Positions 35,880 to 47,100 of a stretch of 64,000 nt of DNA are shown here, piece by piece. Where the stretch lies: NCBI GenBank assembly GCA_036346265.1, contig CM070683.1, positions 6,309,001 to 6,373,000 on the forward strand, given 5' to 3'. The notes below the pieces were generated by a model. The model did no database searches and was not told where the DNA came from. It worked only from the letters and a program-made list of their open reading frames with translations. Position 1 is the stretch's first letter. Every line of letters begins with the position of its first letter. The position numbers and the translations under genes were made by a program. This stretch comes from Melocanna baccifera (Eukaryota; Streptophyta; Magnoliopsida; Poales; Poaceae).

Positions 35880-36138
35880 AAGGGCGTTCGTTTTAACAAT
35901 AGTTTCTGATTTTTGACTGAAATTTTACTGTAGTTGGCTTTTTTACTGTAGCTGATTTGGCTTTTTAGGTATAATTAAATTTAAAAAAATAAAAATATAT
36001 GTTAGCCTATCACGAACAATGCAAATGAACACGAGAAAAAAAAGAAAAATGCAAAAAATCTAAAAATCAGAAAAGACAATTCATCGACTAGTGAAAAAGT
36101 GAAGTTAGAAGTCAAAAAAATAAACGCAATGGGGCTAA
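35880..36138 (+). mobile_element. MITE family M1, copy G
   Basis: A well preserved copy with GGGCGTTCGTTTTAACAATAG at the left, TTTTACTGTAGCTGATTTGG, the core GTTAGCCTATCACGAACAAT, an A-rich half, and a right end near CAATGGGGCTAAG. It lies tail-to-tail with copy H. Confidence 0.8.
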
Positions 36139-36142
36139 GACT

Positions 36143-36425
36143 CCGCTCAACTTCTAGTGACGCTAGCGACAGCTTCTAGCGGTAGCGTTTTTTTACTGTA
36201 GCATTTTTATCATTTTCATTTTTTTTTTGTTTTTGGTATTTTTATGTTTTGTTTTTTCCCGTATTTCTTTACATTGTCTGTAATATGTTAATATGTCGCT
36301 TCTATTTTTATTTTTTTTAAATTTAATTATACTCAATAAACTAATTCAGTTATAGTAAAATATTAATAAACTATAATAAAATTTTAGTCATAAATTATAA
36401 GGTATACTATTCCGAACCTACCTTA
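36143..36425 (-). mobile_element. MITE family M1, copy H
   Basis: The same family in minus orientation (CTTTACATTGTCTGTAATATG core on the plus strand). It begins within 5 bp of the end of copy G. Confidence 0.7.
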
Positions 36426-37067
36426 GAATGACACAGTCACGGCTATCTAACGTGGTCGTACCAAGTTTGGAATATTCTCACTGGTCCGTTCAATCGTATC
36501 GTGTGGACCACGACCGAAATTTTTTCACTTAAAAAACGAAAAGTATTCACTTTATTGATGAGGCGTATCCGAGTTCAAGGGCCTTGCGTACAAAAGCAGC
36601 GATGTGGTGGCCGTGCGCGTACGGCGTGCGTGTATCCACGCCGGCTCGCCACGTAAATCCGTGCTCGATCGTTACCACTTGGCTACAGAGTATGCTCATT
36701 ATCGTACTTCCACACAAAAGTAGCCTCAAAAGATTGTGCAGCCAGCTTTGTCCAAAACAAGTACCAGTACGCCCACTTGCTCATCACGATTTCTGATTTG
36801 TTTAGCAGGGCGAGGCATCTCGAGGGACCATAGTCACCATGTGTAATCCGGTTGGGAACCTAAGAAGAATTATTTGCTCGTTCCGGATCCAAAGATGCTA
36901 AAGAAAATAGAAACAAATCTCGAAATGGTATCTTGATTGGAATATTGGATTTACAGTCGCAGATAAGGTCAGAACTTCACCAAGTACGGTGGCCTTGAGT
37001 CCGACTGATTCTAATACACACTATCACTGTGAATAATAAGATGATGGGATGAGAAAAAGAGAGTATA
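36426..37067. other. Intergenic, nothing recognised
   Basis: No supported gene. Open frames near 36547-36796 show no domain. Confidence 0.4.
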
Positions 37068-37072
37068 GAGAA

Positions 37073-37216
37073 TATTAGAGATGTATAACCGATTCTGTTG
37101 TCTATTTTCTAGTTTAGCTCCTCCAATTGAGGATCTCTGTAACCTCCTGTAATCTGGCTATATCTATGATGCATCGCCTCTCTGATTGTGCAAGGGGCGT
37201 CTCTCATTTCTCTACA
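37073..37216 (+). repeat. 5' LTR of Copia-1
   Basis: 144 bp, starting TATTAGAGATG and ending CATTTCTCTACA. It differs from the 3' copy at five positions, all transitions, with T or A in this copy each time. Confidence 0.96.
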
Positions 37217-37501
37217 TGGTATCAGAGGGACCACGGTCCTGATTTTTCCCCTCGTTACCTCCGCCCATCTGCTTCCACCCGCCGCGCCCACGCTCCTCCT
37301 CCCCCGGCCACACCGCGCCCTCGCTTCTCCTCCTCCGGCGCCGCCCCCGCGCCTCTCCTCCCCCGGCGCCGCCCCTCGCCACGCCGCGCCCGCGCTCCTC
37401 CTCCCCGCCGCGCTCGCGCCTCTCCTCCCCCGGCGCCGCCCCTCGCCACGCCGCGCCCGTGCTCCTCCTCCCCCGACGTCGCCCCTTCCCATCTCGTCGC
37501 C

Positions 37502-40500
37502 ATGGCAAGTGAACCCACCCCAACACACCTGACGGCTCCAGGTCTCTCCTCGGCATCGTTGTCGGCTTCCTCTTCGATCGACTGCGCTGTGGGCCGTACT
37601 CTCCACGCCCTACTCTTCATCAACCCCTACGCCGCCGTCGCTGTGAAAGCTCATGTTCCTGTCATCCTTGAGTTGAAGAACTCCAACTACAACAGGTGGT
37701 CGTCCTTCTTCCGCTCCATGTGCGGCAAGTTCGTCCTCATGGCACACATCGACGGCACTACACCGCGCCCTAACGATGCCCAGTGGGAGCAGGCGGATTG
37801 CTCCATCTGAAGCTGGCTCTTCGGATCCGTCTCCGATGACGTCCTCGATCTCGCCATGGAACCCGATCAGGATGCTCGGGCACTTTGGGTGGCCATCGAC
37901 GATCTCTTCCAGGCCAACAAGGAACCGCGCGCCATCTTCCTCAGTCACCAATTTCACTCCTTGACCCAAGGTGATCTCTCCATCTCCGAGTATTGTCAAC
38001 ACGTCAAGAACGCCGCCGACTCTCTCCGCGACGTCGGCCATGCTATCTCTGAGTCGCAGCTCGTCCTCAACCCTCACTACTCCAACACTGCCGATGACAT
38101 CGCCAACATGCCGGCTCTCCCGTCATTCACTCGAGCACGTGGCATGCTCATTCTCAAGGAGCTACGCATGGCCAACGAGGTCAAGGTCTCCTCCGACACT
38201 GCACTTGTTGCTTCCAGCGCCTCCGCCTCCGCGTGCACTGGCGGCTGCCGGTCCGGCTCGTCTACCCCAGCGCACGACTCTGGTGGTCACGGCGCCCCTT
38301 GGCGTGGAGGTTACCAAGGTCGCGGTGATGGCGGCCGTGGTGGCGGCGGCCGTCGCGGTGGAGGCGGTCGTGGCCGCGGACGTGGGAACCGCGGACCTCC
38401 TCCTTCGCCCGGTCACTTTGGGCCGTATCCGGCCGGCCCGTGGGTTTGTTTCAACCCCGCTGCTGCGCCTCCGAGATGGCGTTCTCCAGGCGCCGACCTT
38501 CTGGGTTCTTACCCGCAGGCTCACACGGCGTTCACTCCACCGCAAGCGTCGCCCCCAGTTCCAACATGGGACCAGTCCGACCTGGTCGTCGTCCAGCCCA
38601 ATCCTTGGGTCATGGACACCGGAGCTACTTCCCATATGTCGTCTTCGGATGGTATGCTTGTTACACGTCTTCCCTCTCCTCCTACTATAATCGTTGGCAA
38701 TGGCTCTTCTATTCTCGTTGTTTCTCGCGGCACTTCTGTCCTTCCAACAGCAACCTCTACCTTTCACTTAAACAATGTCCTTGTTGTGCCCTCCATAGTG
38801 CGCAATCTTCTTTCCGTCCGCCAATTTACTCGCGACAATTCTTGCTCCATTGATTTTGATCCGTTTGGTTTTTCCATTAAGGACCTTCGCACCCGGCACG
38901 TGATTCTTCGCTGCAATAGTGACGGCGACCTCTACACCTTGCCTTCGGCTCCTCCACTTGCTGTCGCCAACCTCGCCGTGTCCTCCTCCTTGTGGCATCA
39001 ACGCCTCGGCCATCCAGCTCCTGCTGCCCTCGTCGACCTCAATAACTCTTCTATTATTTCATGTAATAAGATAGATCGCTCTATTTGCCACTCATGTCAG
39101 CTCGGAAAACATACACGCTTGCCATTTACTGCTTCCAGTTCTCGCACCTCTCATGCCTTTGAGTTGATTCACTGCGATGTTTGGACATCTCCTGTTGCGA
39201 GTATCTCTGGTTTTTCCTACTATTTAGTTCTGTTGGATGATTTCGCACACTATTGTTGGACCTTTCCGCTCCGTTTCAAATCTGATGTTACCAAACATTT
39301 TGTTGATTTTGCCAATTATGTGCAAACTCAGTTCGGTTTGCCTCTGAAGTGTTTCCAAGCAGATAATGGTGGCGAATTTGTCAATCACACACTTCAGTTC
39401 TTTTTAGCTTCCCGCGGCACACTCATGCGCTTCTCCTGCCCACATACATCCCCACAAAATGGCAAAGCCGAACGAATGCTACGCACAATCAACAATTGCA
39501 TCCACACCATGCTTTTACATGCCTCCATGCCGCCGGCCTACTGGACTGAGGCCCTTGCCGCTGCCACGTACTTGCTCAACCGCCGACCTTCCTCCTGGTC
39601 TCACACTCCATACCATATACCCTGCTCTTTTCCAAACCTCCAGAGCTCGGCCACCTCCGCGTGTTCGGTTGCTTGTGTTACCCGAACCTCTCGGCCACAT
39701 CCACCCACAAGCTTGCACCTCGCTCCGCCGCTTCTGTGTTTCTCGGGTATCCTTCGTCCCACAAAGGCTACCGATGCATGGACATTGCCACTCACCGCAT
39801 ATTTATTTCCCAGCACGTTGTCTTTGCTGAGACGGCTTATCCTTTTGCCACAGGTACTGCTCCTTCCGTTGCCGGCACACTCGACTTTCTTGTGTCCGCT
39901 CCGTCGGTTTCTCGAGCTGCGTCCGCGTGCCGCCTGCCTCTTCAGCACCTCGTCATCGGGTGGCTGCTCCGTCCTTCACGGACGTTGAGCAACCGCTTCT
40001 GCTACATCCCAACGTGCGCGCTGGTCGCTTCGGTGCGCTCTCGGTGCCCTCTACTGCCGGCCCACCTTCGGGCTCTTCACCAACTGTTGCGCCCAGCCCG
40101 TCGCCCGTAGTGCCCCGGCTGCTCCGGCTGCTGCAGCCGGTTTGTCGCTTGACGCACACCCGGTCGCACCGATTTCACCACCTCTGGCTATTCAACTAGC
40201 TGGGGCTGCCGACCTCACCCAACGGAATTCCTTGGCTCCACGCCTAGCTGGGAGTCTCACCACTGCCTCGACGGAACCGTCTCCACACCCAGCGCCAGGA
40301 CCTCATCCCATGACAACCCGTGCGCGCACCGGCATTGTCAAACCAGTGACACGCATGAACCTCTCGGCTACGCACTCTTCTATCTCACCGCTCCCTTCTA
40401 ATTATCGCAGTGCCCTAGCCGACCCTCATTGGCGCGCGGCAATGCATGATGAGTACACCGCCTTGGTTCAAAACAACACATGGCATCTTGTTCCGCGTCC

Positions 40501-41929
40501 TCCAGGCACAAATGTGGTGAACGGCAAGTGGATCTTCAAACACAAGTTCCATTCCGACAGCACTTTAGCACGCCACGAGGCGCGTTGGGTGGTTCGCGGC
40601 TACTCCCAGCAACACGGCATCGACTACGACGTGACCTTCAGTCCGGTGGTCAAGCCGACCACGATTCGTGTCGTTCTTGGCATCGCCGCCTCCCGTTCAT
40701 GGCCCATTCACCAGCTTGATGTGAAGAACGCCTTTCTACATGGCAATCTTGCGGAGACCGTCTACTGCCAGCAGCCACCCGGTTTCATCGACCCATCCAC
40801 ACCCGACCATGTTTGTCTTCTCCAGAAATCCTTATATGGGCTCAAACAAGCTCCGCGTGTGTCGTATCAACGATTTTCCACGTACATCTGTCGCCTGGGA
40901 TTCACTGCATCCGCCTCAGACACGTCCCTGTTCGTTTTGAAGGACGGCGACCAGCTCGCCTTTCTTCTCCTATACGTCGACGACATCGTCCTCACCGCCT
41001 CCTCGCTGGCTCTCCTCCAACGCATCACCAAGCTCCTTCATGCCGAGTTCGCGATGACCGACCTCGGTGATCTCCACTACTTCCTCGGCATCTCCGTCAC
41101 TCGATCCAAGGACGGTTTGTTCCTCTGCCAGCGTCAGTACGCTCTGGAGCTTCTACAGCGGGCGGGCATGGCGGAGTGTCACTCGACATCGACGCCCGTC
41201 GACACTCACGTCAAGCTCTCTTCGTCTGACGGCACGCCAGTCGCCGACCCGTCGGCATATCGGAGCATTGCCGGTGCCCTCCAGTACCTTACTCTCACCC
41301 GTCCGGACTTGGCTTACGCGGTTCAGTAGGTATGCCTATTCATGCATGATCCGCGGGAACCGCATCTTGCGCTGATCAAGCGCATCCTCCGGTACGTGCA
41401 GGGCATGCTGTCATCCGGTCTTCACATCGGCACTGCTCCTGTTAGTTCTCTCACCGCATACTCCGATGCGGACTGGGCCGGTTGTCCTGACTCTCGGCGC
41501 TCTACCTCGGGTTATTGTGTCTTCCTCGACGACACACTGGTGTCTTGGTCTTCGAAGCGCCAGACCACGGTTTCTCACTCCAGTGCAGAAGCCGAATATA
41601 GGGCCGTTGCCCACGCCGTCGCGGAATGTTGCTAGCTGCGCCAACTTCTTCATGAGCTTCATCATCTTGTGTCGACGGCCACTGTTGTCTATTGCAACAA
41701 CGTCAGTGCGGTGTATATGTCTGCCAACCCCGTCCAGCATCGTCGCACCAAGCACATCGAGATCGACATCCACTTCATCCGCGAAAAGGTCGCCCTCGAG
41801 CAAGTCCGCGTTCGTCATGTTCCCTCTGCTCACCAATTCGCTGACATCATGATAAAAGGACTTCCCGTGTAGCTGTTCACTGACTTTAGGTCCAGTCTTT
41901 GCGTGCACTCCGCCCCCGCTGCGACTGCG
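37502..41929 (+). pseudogene. Copia-1 gag-pol (broken)
   Basis: Starts at ATG 37502. Visible in order: the gag core; a Gly/Arg-rich RGG-type tract (about 38280-38400) in place of a CCHC zinc knuckle; the protease site MDTGATSH (38611); the integrase zinc region and core with HCDVW, QADNGGEF and NGKAER (39170-39480, all three acidic residues present); RT with YVDD (40972); and RNase H with YSDADWAG (41459).

Breaks: TGA at 37808, where an Arg CGA is expected. A likely 2-base insertion lies near 39618, and at least one further frame change before about 40110. In-frame TAG codons occur at 41327, 41633 and near 41870. Several stops are C-to-T or G-to-A changes. The element cannot make an intact polyprotein. 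Confidence 0.93.
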
Positions 41930-41935
41930 GGCGGG

Positions 41936-42079
41936 TATTAGAGATGTATAACCGATTCTGTTGTCTATTTCCTAGTTTAGCTCCTCCGATTGAGGATCCC
42001 TGTAACCTCCTGTAATCTGGCTATATCTATGATGCATCGCCCCCCTGATTGTGCAAGGGGCGTCTCTCATTTCTCTACA
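41936..42079 (+). repeat. 3' LTR of Copia-1
   Basis: 144 bp, colinear with the 5' LTR, five transitions apart (about 3.5%). Confidence 0.96.
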
Positions 42080-42084
42080 GAGAA

Positions 42085-43068
42085 TTGGATTATCTCTCAT
42101 ATAGTAGTTAACTGTAACCAAAGAAACATCTAAAGAGATCTATGGGGGCACATAGGACACCAGATCCAATTTTATTTTTGTGTTGTGCAGTACATATAAA
42201 TTTAGGTGTAAACCTTCAACCCAAATCGAAGGACACCTAGTCAACCCAAAGATTGAATCTCTTAACATCCCAACTCCTGCTGCTTAGGTGCTCTTGCGTT
42301 AGGCCAAAGATGACACTAATTGAGGCCTAGGACATGCAGCCTAACATATGCAAATGTAGTCCAACTAAGACAAGCATGACCCAAGGCACTCGGCCACCCA
42401 AGCCACTCTACAGAGGAAAGATAGCATGTAGAGGCCACATTGCACGTGCATTGCATTGCCTCAGTCACTCCCGTATTATTCCCTCCCTCCCTATCCTGCC
42501 TCGCACGAAAGCAAATTCTACCCTCTCGCTTGGTCGTATCTCGTAGTCGCCGGTTACCGAAACCTAGAGGCCAAGGCTGCAATCCGTCAGACGTCGTGTA
42601 TTCTGGTCATTATCACCCGTCGATCATCTCGCCGAGCACTTGGTGCTATGGATTAAATCCTAATTTGGCATAGGGTATTGCTAAATTTCCCTCGATTCTT
42701 TCGATTTCTTCAAGCAAATAGACTGAATTTATGAGTTATGATTTGAAAGTTACAATTGTTGATTGATTTTTGTCAAATTATAGGGTTCAAAATTAGTGTT
42801 TCAATTTGGATTTTTGAAAATAGGAATACACACCTACTTCGTTGCAAATCAGAGATAAAATTATACATGTAATTATACATAAGGTGAAACAGCGAACCTC
42901 GGTCATTTATGTTCTGGTTCTGCCCTTGACTATAACACGAGAATTAAGACACATTATATCATAGAGAAGCTATCTATAGAGATATTAAAAAATAATTTAT
43001 TATGATAGTTGTCTTTAGTATTATTTATAGATAATGTAAAGAAATTATCTATAGATAATATAGAGAGA
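42085..43068. other. Intergenic between Copia-1 and the Pack-MULE
   Basis: No gene. The 16 bp perfect palindrome ATTATCTATAGATAAT lies at about 43045, with related TATCTATAGAGATA strings nearby. It is a possible small MITE remnant but has no clear ends. Confidence 0.4.
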
Positions 43069-43077
43069 TATTATAGA

Positions 43078-43282
43078 GAATTTTAGGTCAATATGACCCT
43101 TCGCGTCGCCGTAATGGCAAAATTAGCCTCGTCTCATCTGGAATGCGGTATTTTGCCCCCTTTGCACGCACGGGGAGCGCGCGAAGCTTGTTGGCGCGCT
43201 CAGGGTCTGCACAACCCAGGCGACACGCCGGGCGGCGGCGCCAGCCACCTTGCGCATGCCCCCACCGCCCTAGGTGGCTGCA
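43078..43282 (+). repeat. Left terminal inverted repeat of the Pack-MULE
   Basis: Conserved blocks shared with the right repeat include CCGTAATGG(C/T)AAAATTAGC, GCACAACCCAGG/CACACAACCCAGG, GGCGCCAGCCACC/AGCGCCAGCCACC and CTAGGTGGC/CTAGGTGCC. Confidence 0.85.
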
Positions 43283-43439
43283 CATATTGGTCTTCATGCA
43301 TGTACTATACTAATTAATCTCGAAGGGAGTTGATGTCATGCATGTTGGCTTAACGAATGGCCCACACTAACTCAATCGCTCCAAGGAAACCAATATTAAC
43401 CCACCGTTCATGCACATGAACGTACAACCCCTACGGCTA

Positions 43440-43798
43440 AGAATGAGCGGCACAGCACGACCCGCGCTCACAATTTGTCGCACTGCACGGGCGCGAAGGA
43501 GGCGTGTTTTCGCCGACGTCGTACACGAGCTAGAAGTTGCCGATGATGGACAGGCCCCGCGACCCCGTCACCGTCAAGCACAGCGAGCCAGACCCGGAAT
43601 CCAACACCATGTAGTTCTCTGCTGGCAGGTCCAGGTCCACGCCGTCGAAGTGGAACACCAGCTTCGGCACCTCTACCTGGTCGACGCCCGTCGGCGGCGC
43701 CTGGAAGCACAGGTCCAGCCTAATCCTGGACTCGTCCGCCGTCGGCAGCTGCATCTGCGCCACGAATGCCTTCTTCAGGGCATGGTACCCCTGCACCT
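43440..43798 (-). pseudogene. Aspartic protease (pepsin family A1) C-terminal fragment
   Basis: On the minus strand the frame reads YHALKKAFVAQMQLPTADES, then LDLCFQAPP, VEVPKLVFHFDG, LPAENYMVL and LSIIGNF, the standard C-terminal lobe of plant nepenthesin/CDR1-type extracellular proteases. A stop follows IIGNF where the family continues into a QQNF-type strand. After a frame change the family ending SFAPVQCDKL is still legible. It is the 3' part of the captured gene. Its neighbouring part is at 49118-49412, separated by the solo-LTR insertion. The protein is not functional as it stands. Confidence 0.88.
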
Positions 43799-43803
43799 CT
43801 AGG

Positions 43804-43867
43804 TGTTGGAGCCGATCTTGCGGACGAGGCGCTGGAACGTCGTCTGGAACAGCAGCTTACGGATCAG
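43804..43867 (-). pseudogene. Histone H3.3-like fragment, part B
   Basis: Together with 48732-48742 across the Copia-2 insertion, this reads TKLLIRKLLFQTTFQRLVRK. It is a variant of the H3 alpha-N/alpha-1 segment TELLIRKLPFQRLVRE, with Pro to Leu and a 12-base duplication adding four residues. In a normal H3 this segment precedes part A. Here it follows it. Confidence 0.75.
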
Positions 43868-44095
43868 TGTTAGAAAAGTTAATCTCTTTGTATTTGTTAC
43901 GTGTATCCAGAGGAATCCGGATGATTAGGAATAGTTAGCTATAATTGTATCTCCTTCTATATTTAGAGTCCTGATTACCCGGGTTACCATCCCAGGCTGT
44001 TGTACATGCCATGGTTGCCGGCTATTGGCATCTATATCAATGCAATCGCGAGCCAGACGAAGGTAATCGCTTCCAGCACCTCTGATTATTTTACA
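43868..44095 (+). repeat. 5' LTR of Copia-2
   Basis: 228 bp, TGTTAGAAAAG to GATTATTTTACA. Confidence 0.96.
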
Positions 44096-44135
44096 TGGTA
44101 TCAGAGCCACCAAAAACTCATCTAGAGTCTGCGCC

Positions 44136-47100
44136 ATGGCTAGCTCTTCCAAGGTTTCAACCGGCAATCCTTTTGTCGGTGTGACCGTCTCAGAGAAGCT
44201 AGGCAAAGGGAATCATGCGATCTGGAAGGCACATGTCCTTGCGGCGATCAGAGGAGCAAGATTAGAAGATTACCTCACCGGTGCTGCAAAAGCGCCAGAT
44301 GCAATCATCACCGTCAAGAAAGATAACAAGGACGTGGAGATCAAAAACCCAGAGTTTGAAGAATGGGTAGCCACCGATCAACAAGTGCTCGGTTACCTAC
44401 TCTCCACCATGGGCAGAGATGTTCTTGCCCAGGTAGCGATGTGCAGAACATCGGCTGCCGTCTGAAACATCGTTGAAGGTATGTTCTTCTCGGTGTCAAA
44501 AGCTAGATCAATCAATACAAGAATTGCTCTGGCAACAACAAAAAAGGGTGATCTTAGTATCACTGAGTATATTAGCAAGATGCGTGCACTTGCTGATGAG
44601 ATGGTGTCGTCGGGCAAACCACTCGATGAAGAAGACTTGATCTCGTACATCCTCATTGGATTGGACGAGGACTACGAACCGATTGTTTCCTCTCTCGTGT
44701 CGAGAGTGGAACCAGTCACTGTGGGAGAGGCATACTCCCAGCTGCTTCACTTTGAGAATCGCTGGGTTCTTCGACAAGCTGGGGCGCAAATGTCGGCAAA
44801 CTTGGCGAACTGAGGCCGCGAACGCAGGTTCTCACCAAGTCATGGTCGCGGCGGCTTTCAGCGTGGCCGTGGCAACTGTGGCAGGGGTCGCGACAGCAAC
44901 CCGGTGCAGCGATTAGGAAATAATCAAGGCGGCGCCAACACTGATAATTGGCCGAAGTGCCAACTCTGTCACAAAAAAGGACACACGGTAATGGACTGCT
45001 GGCATAGGTTTGATGAAAATTTTGTAGCCGATGATAAGTATGTAGGAGCAGCTGTTACTTCGTACGGGATAGACTCGAACTGGTACATGGACACGGGGGC
45101 GACCGATCATGTGATAGGAGAGTTGGAGAAACTGAAAATTTTGTAGCCGATGATAAGTATGCAGGAGCAACTGTTACTTCGTACGGGATAGACTCAAACT
45201 GGTACATGGACACGGGGGCGACTGATCATGTGACAGGAGAGTTGGAGAAACTGACCGTACGTGACAAATACAAGGGAGATGATCAAGTTCACACGGCAAA
45301 CGGTGCAGGTATGGCAATTAGTCACATTGGTCATTCGGTTGTTAATACCCCATATCGAAATCTTTATTTGAACAATGTGCTATATGTTCCTCAAGCTAGC
45401 AAAAATCTTGTCTCTGTACATCGTTTTATAACTGATAACTCGGCCTATCTTGAGCTATATCCTAAGCACTTCTTTGTTAAAGATCAGGCCACGAAGGCGA
45501 CACTTCTTAGAGGCCAATGCCGTGGTGGTCTCTATCCTCTTCCTCCTGCAATCGCTCAAGTCAAGCAGTCTAAAGAAGTCAATGTTGCCGTGAAGCCCTC
45601 CCTTGAGCAATGGCATAACCGGCTAGGTCATCCCTCTTTTGTCATAGTTGAAAAGGTTGTCAATAAACATGGTTTACCCTGTTTAGCCGAGTCAAATAAG
45701 GTGACAGTTTGTGATGCTTGTCAACAAGCAAAAAGTCATCAACTACCTTTTGCTAGATCTCTTAGTGAGTTTAAGCATCCTTTGGAACTTATCTACTCAG
45801 ATGTTTGGGGCCCTGCACCCGTTTCTATTGGAAGGAAAAAGTACTATGTTAGTTTCATTGATGCTTATAGCAAATTTACTTGGATTTATCTTCTCAAGCT
45901 TAAATCTGAGGTGTTTCAAAAATTCCAAGAGTTTCAAAACCTTGTTGAACGAATGTTCAATCGCAAGATCATAACGGTGCAAACTGATTGGGGAGGTGAA
46001 TATCAAAAGCTTCACACCTTCTTTAACAAGATTGGCATAACTCATCATGTGTCTTTTCCCCACACACATCAACAAAATGGGTCGGCCAAGCGAAAACATC
46101 GTCACATAGTTGAAGTTGGTCTCTCCCTCCTTGCTCATGCATCCTTGCCTATCAAATTTTGGGATGAAGCCTTTATTTCTGCCGTATATTTGATTAACCG
46201 CACACCTAGCAAATTGCTTCAATATAAATCTCCTCTAGAATGTTTGTTTGATCAAGTTCCTGATTATAACAATCTTAGAGTTTTTGGGTGTGCGTGTTGG
46301 CCTAATCTTCGCCCTTACAATTCCCACAAAATGCAATTTCGTTCAAAACGATGCACCTTTTTGGGATATAGTCCTTTGCATAAAGGTTTCAAGTGCTTGG
46401 ATGCCTCAACCGGTCGAATCTATATTTCCAGGGATGTAGTATTTGATGAAAGCATTTTTCCTTTTTCTCAATTACATCCCAATGCCGGTGCAAGGATTCG
46501 TTCTAAAATAAACTTGTTGCCGTCTCATCTTCTTAATTCTGGGGGTGTTCAACCTAATGATCTTGTGATTAATCATGCCACAGAAACTACTAATAATGTT
46601 GATGCAGTAGTTACCAGCACTAGCGAAGATACAAGCTCAAACGCTACAGGCGATATTGGCAACATGGCTACCGAAGGTGCTAGCATTGAAGAAACCGACA
46701 GCGTAGGAAATCTGGGCGACGATTCGCTCCCAGCAATACCTGCACAGCCATCGGTTTCAGAGGAGAGCCAATCCAGTGCATCGCTGGGTGGCTTCGCGTC
46801 GCGCCAAGCTCAACGTCTGCGTCGCCCGGCCCCATAATCGATCTCGCGTGATCAACACGATCCTGGCCTTGATCACCCGGCTACAAAGAGGTATTAGAAA
46901 AGAGAAAATTTATACTGATGGCACTATTAAATATGGTTTTCTTGCTTCAACTGGTGAACCCAGAGATTTAGCTGAGGCTTTGCATGATAAAAATTGGAAA
47001 AATGCCATGGATGCAGAATATCTAGCCTTGATGAAAAATAAGACATGGCATTTGGTCCCTCCTCAACATGGTAGAAATATTATAGATTGCAAGTGGGTCT

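Larger units (their letters stand above)
37073..42079 (+). mobile_element. Copia LTR retrotransposon (Copia-1), 5007 bp, inactive
   Basis: Two 144 bp LTRs bracket gag-pol. The target duplication GAGAA is at 37068-37072 and 42080-42084. A primer-binding site TGGTATCAGAG directly follows the 5' LTR (37217), matching the initiator tRNA-Met end. A purine-rich GCGGGCGGG tract precedes the 3' LTR. The domain order protease-integrase-RT-RNase H defines Copia. The LTRs begin TA rather than TG in both copies. Short LTRs and a compact 5 kb body fit the small Copia lineages of grasses. Confidence 0.97.

Noticed and set aside
45015..45252. The repeated DTGATDHV as a possible CRISPR-like or regulatory repeat
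   Set aside because: It is a simple 119 bp tandem duplication inside Copia-2 pol.
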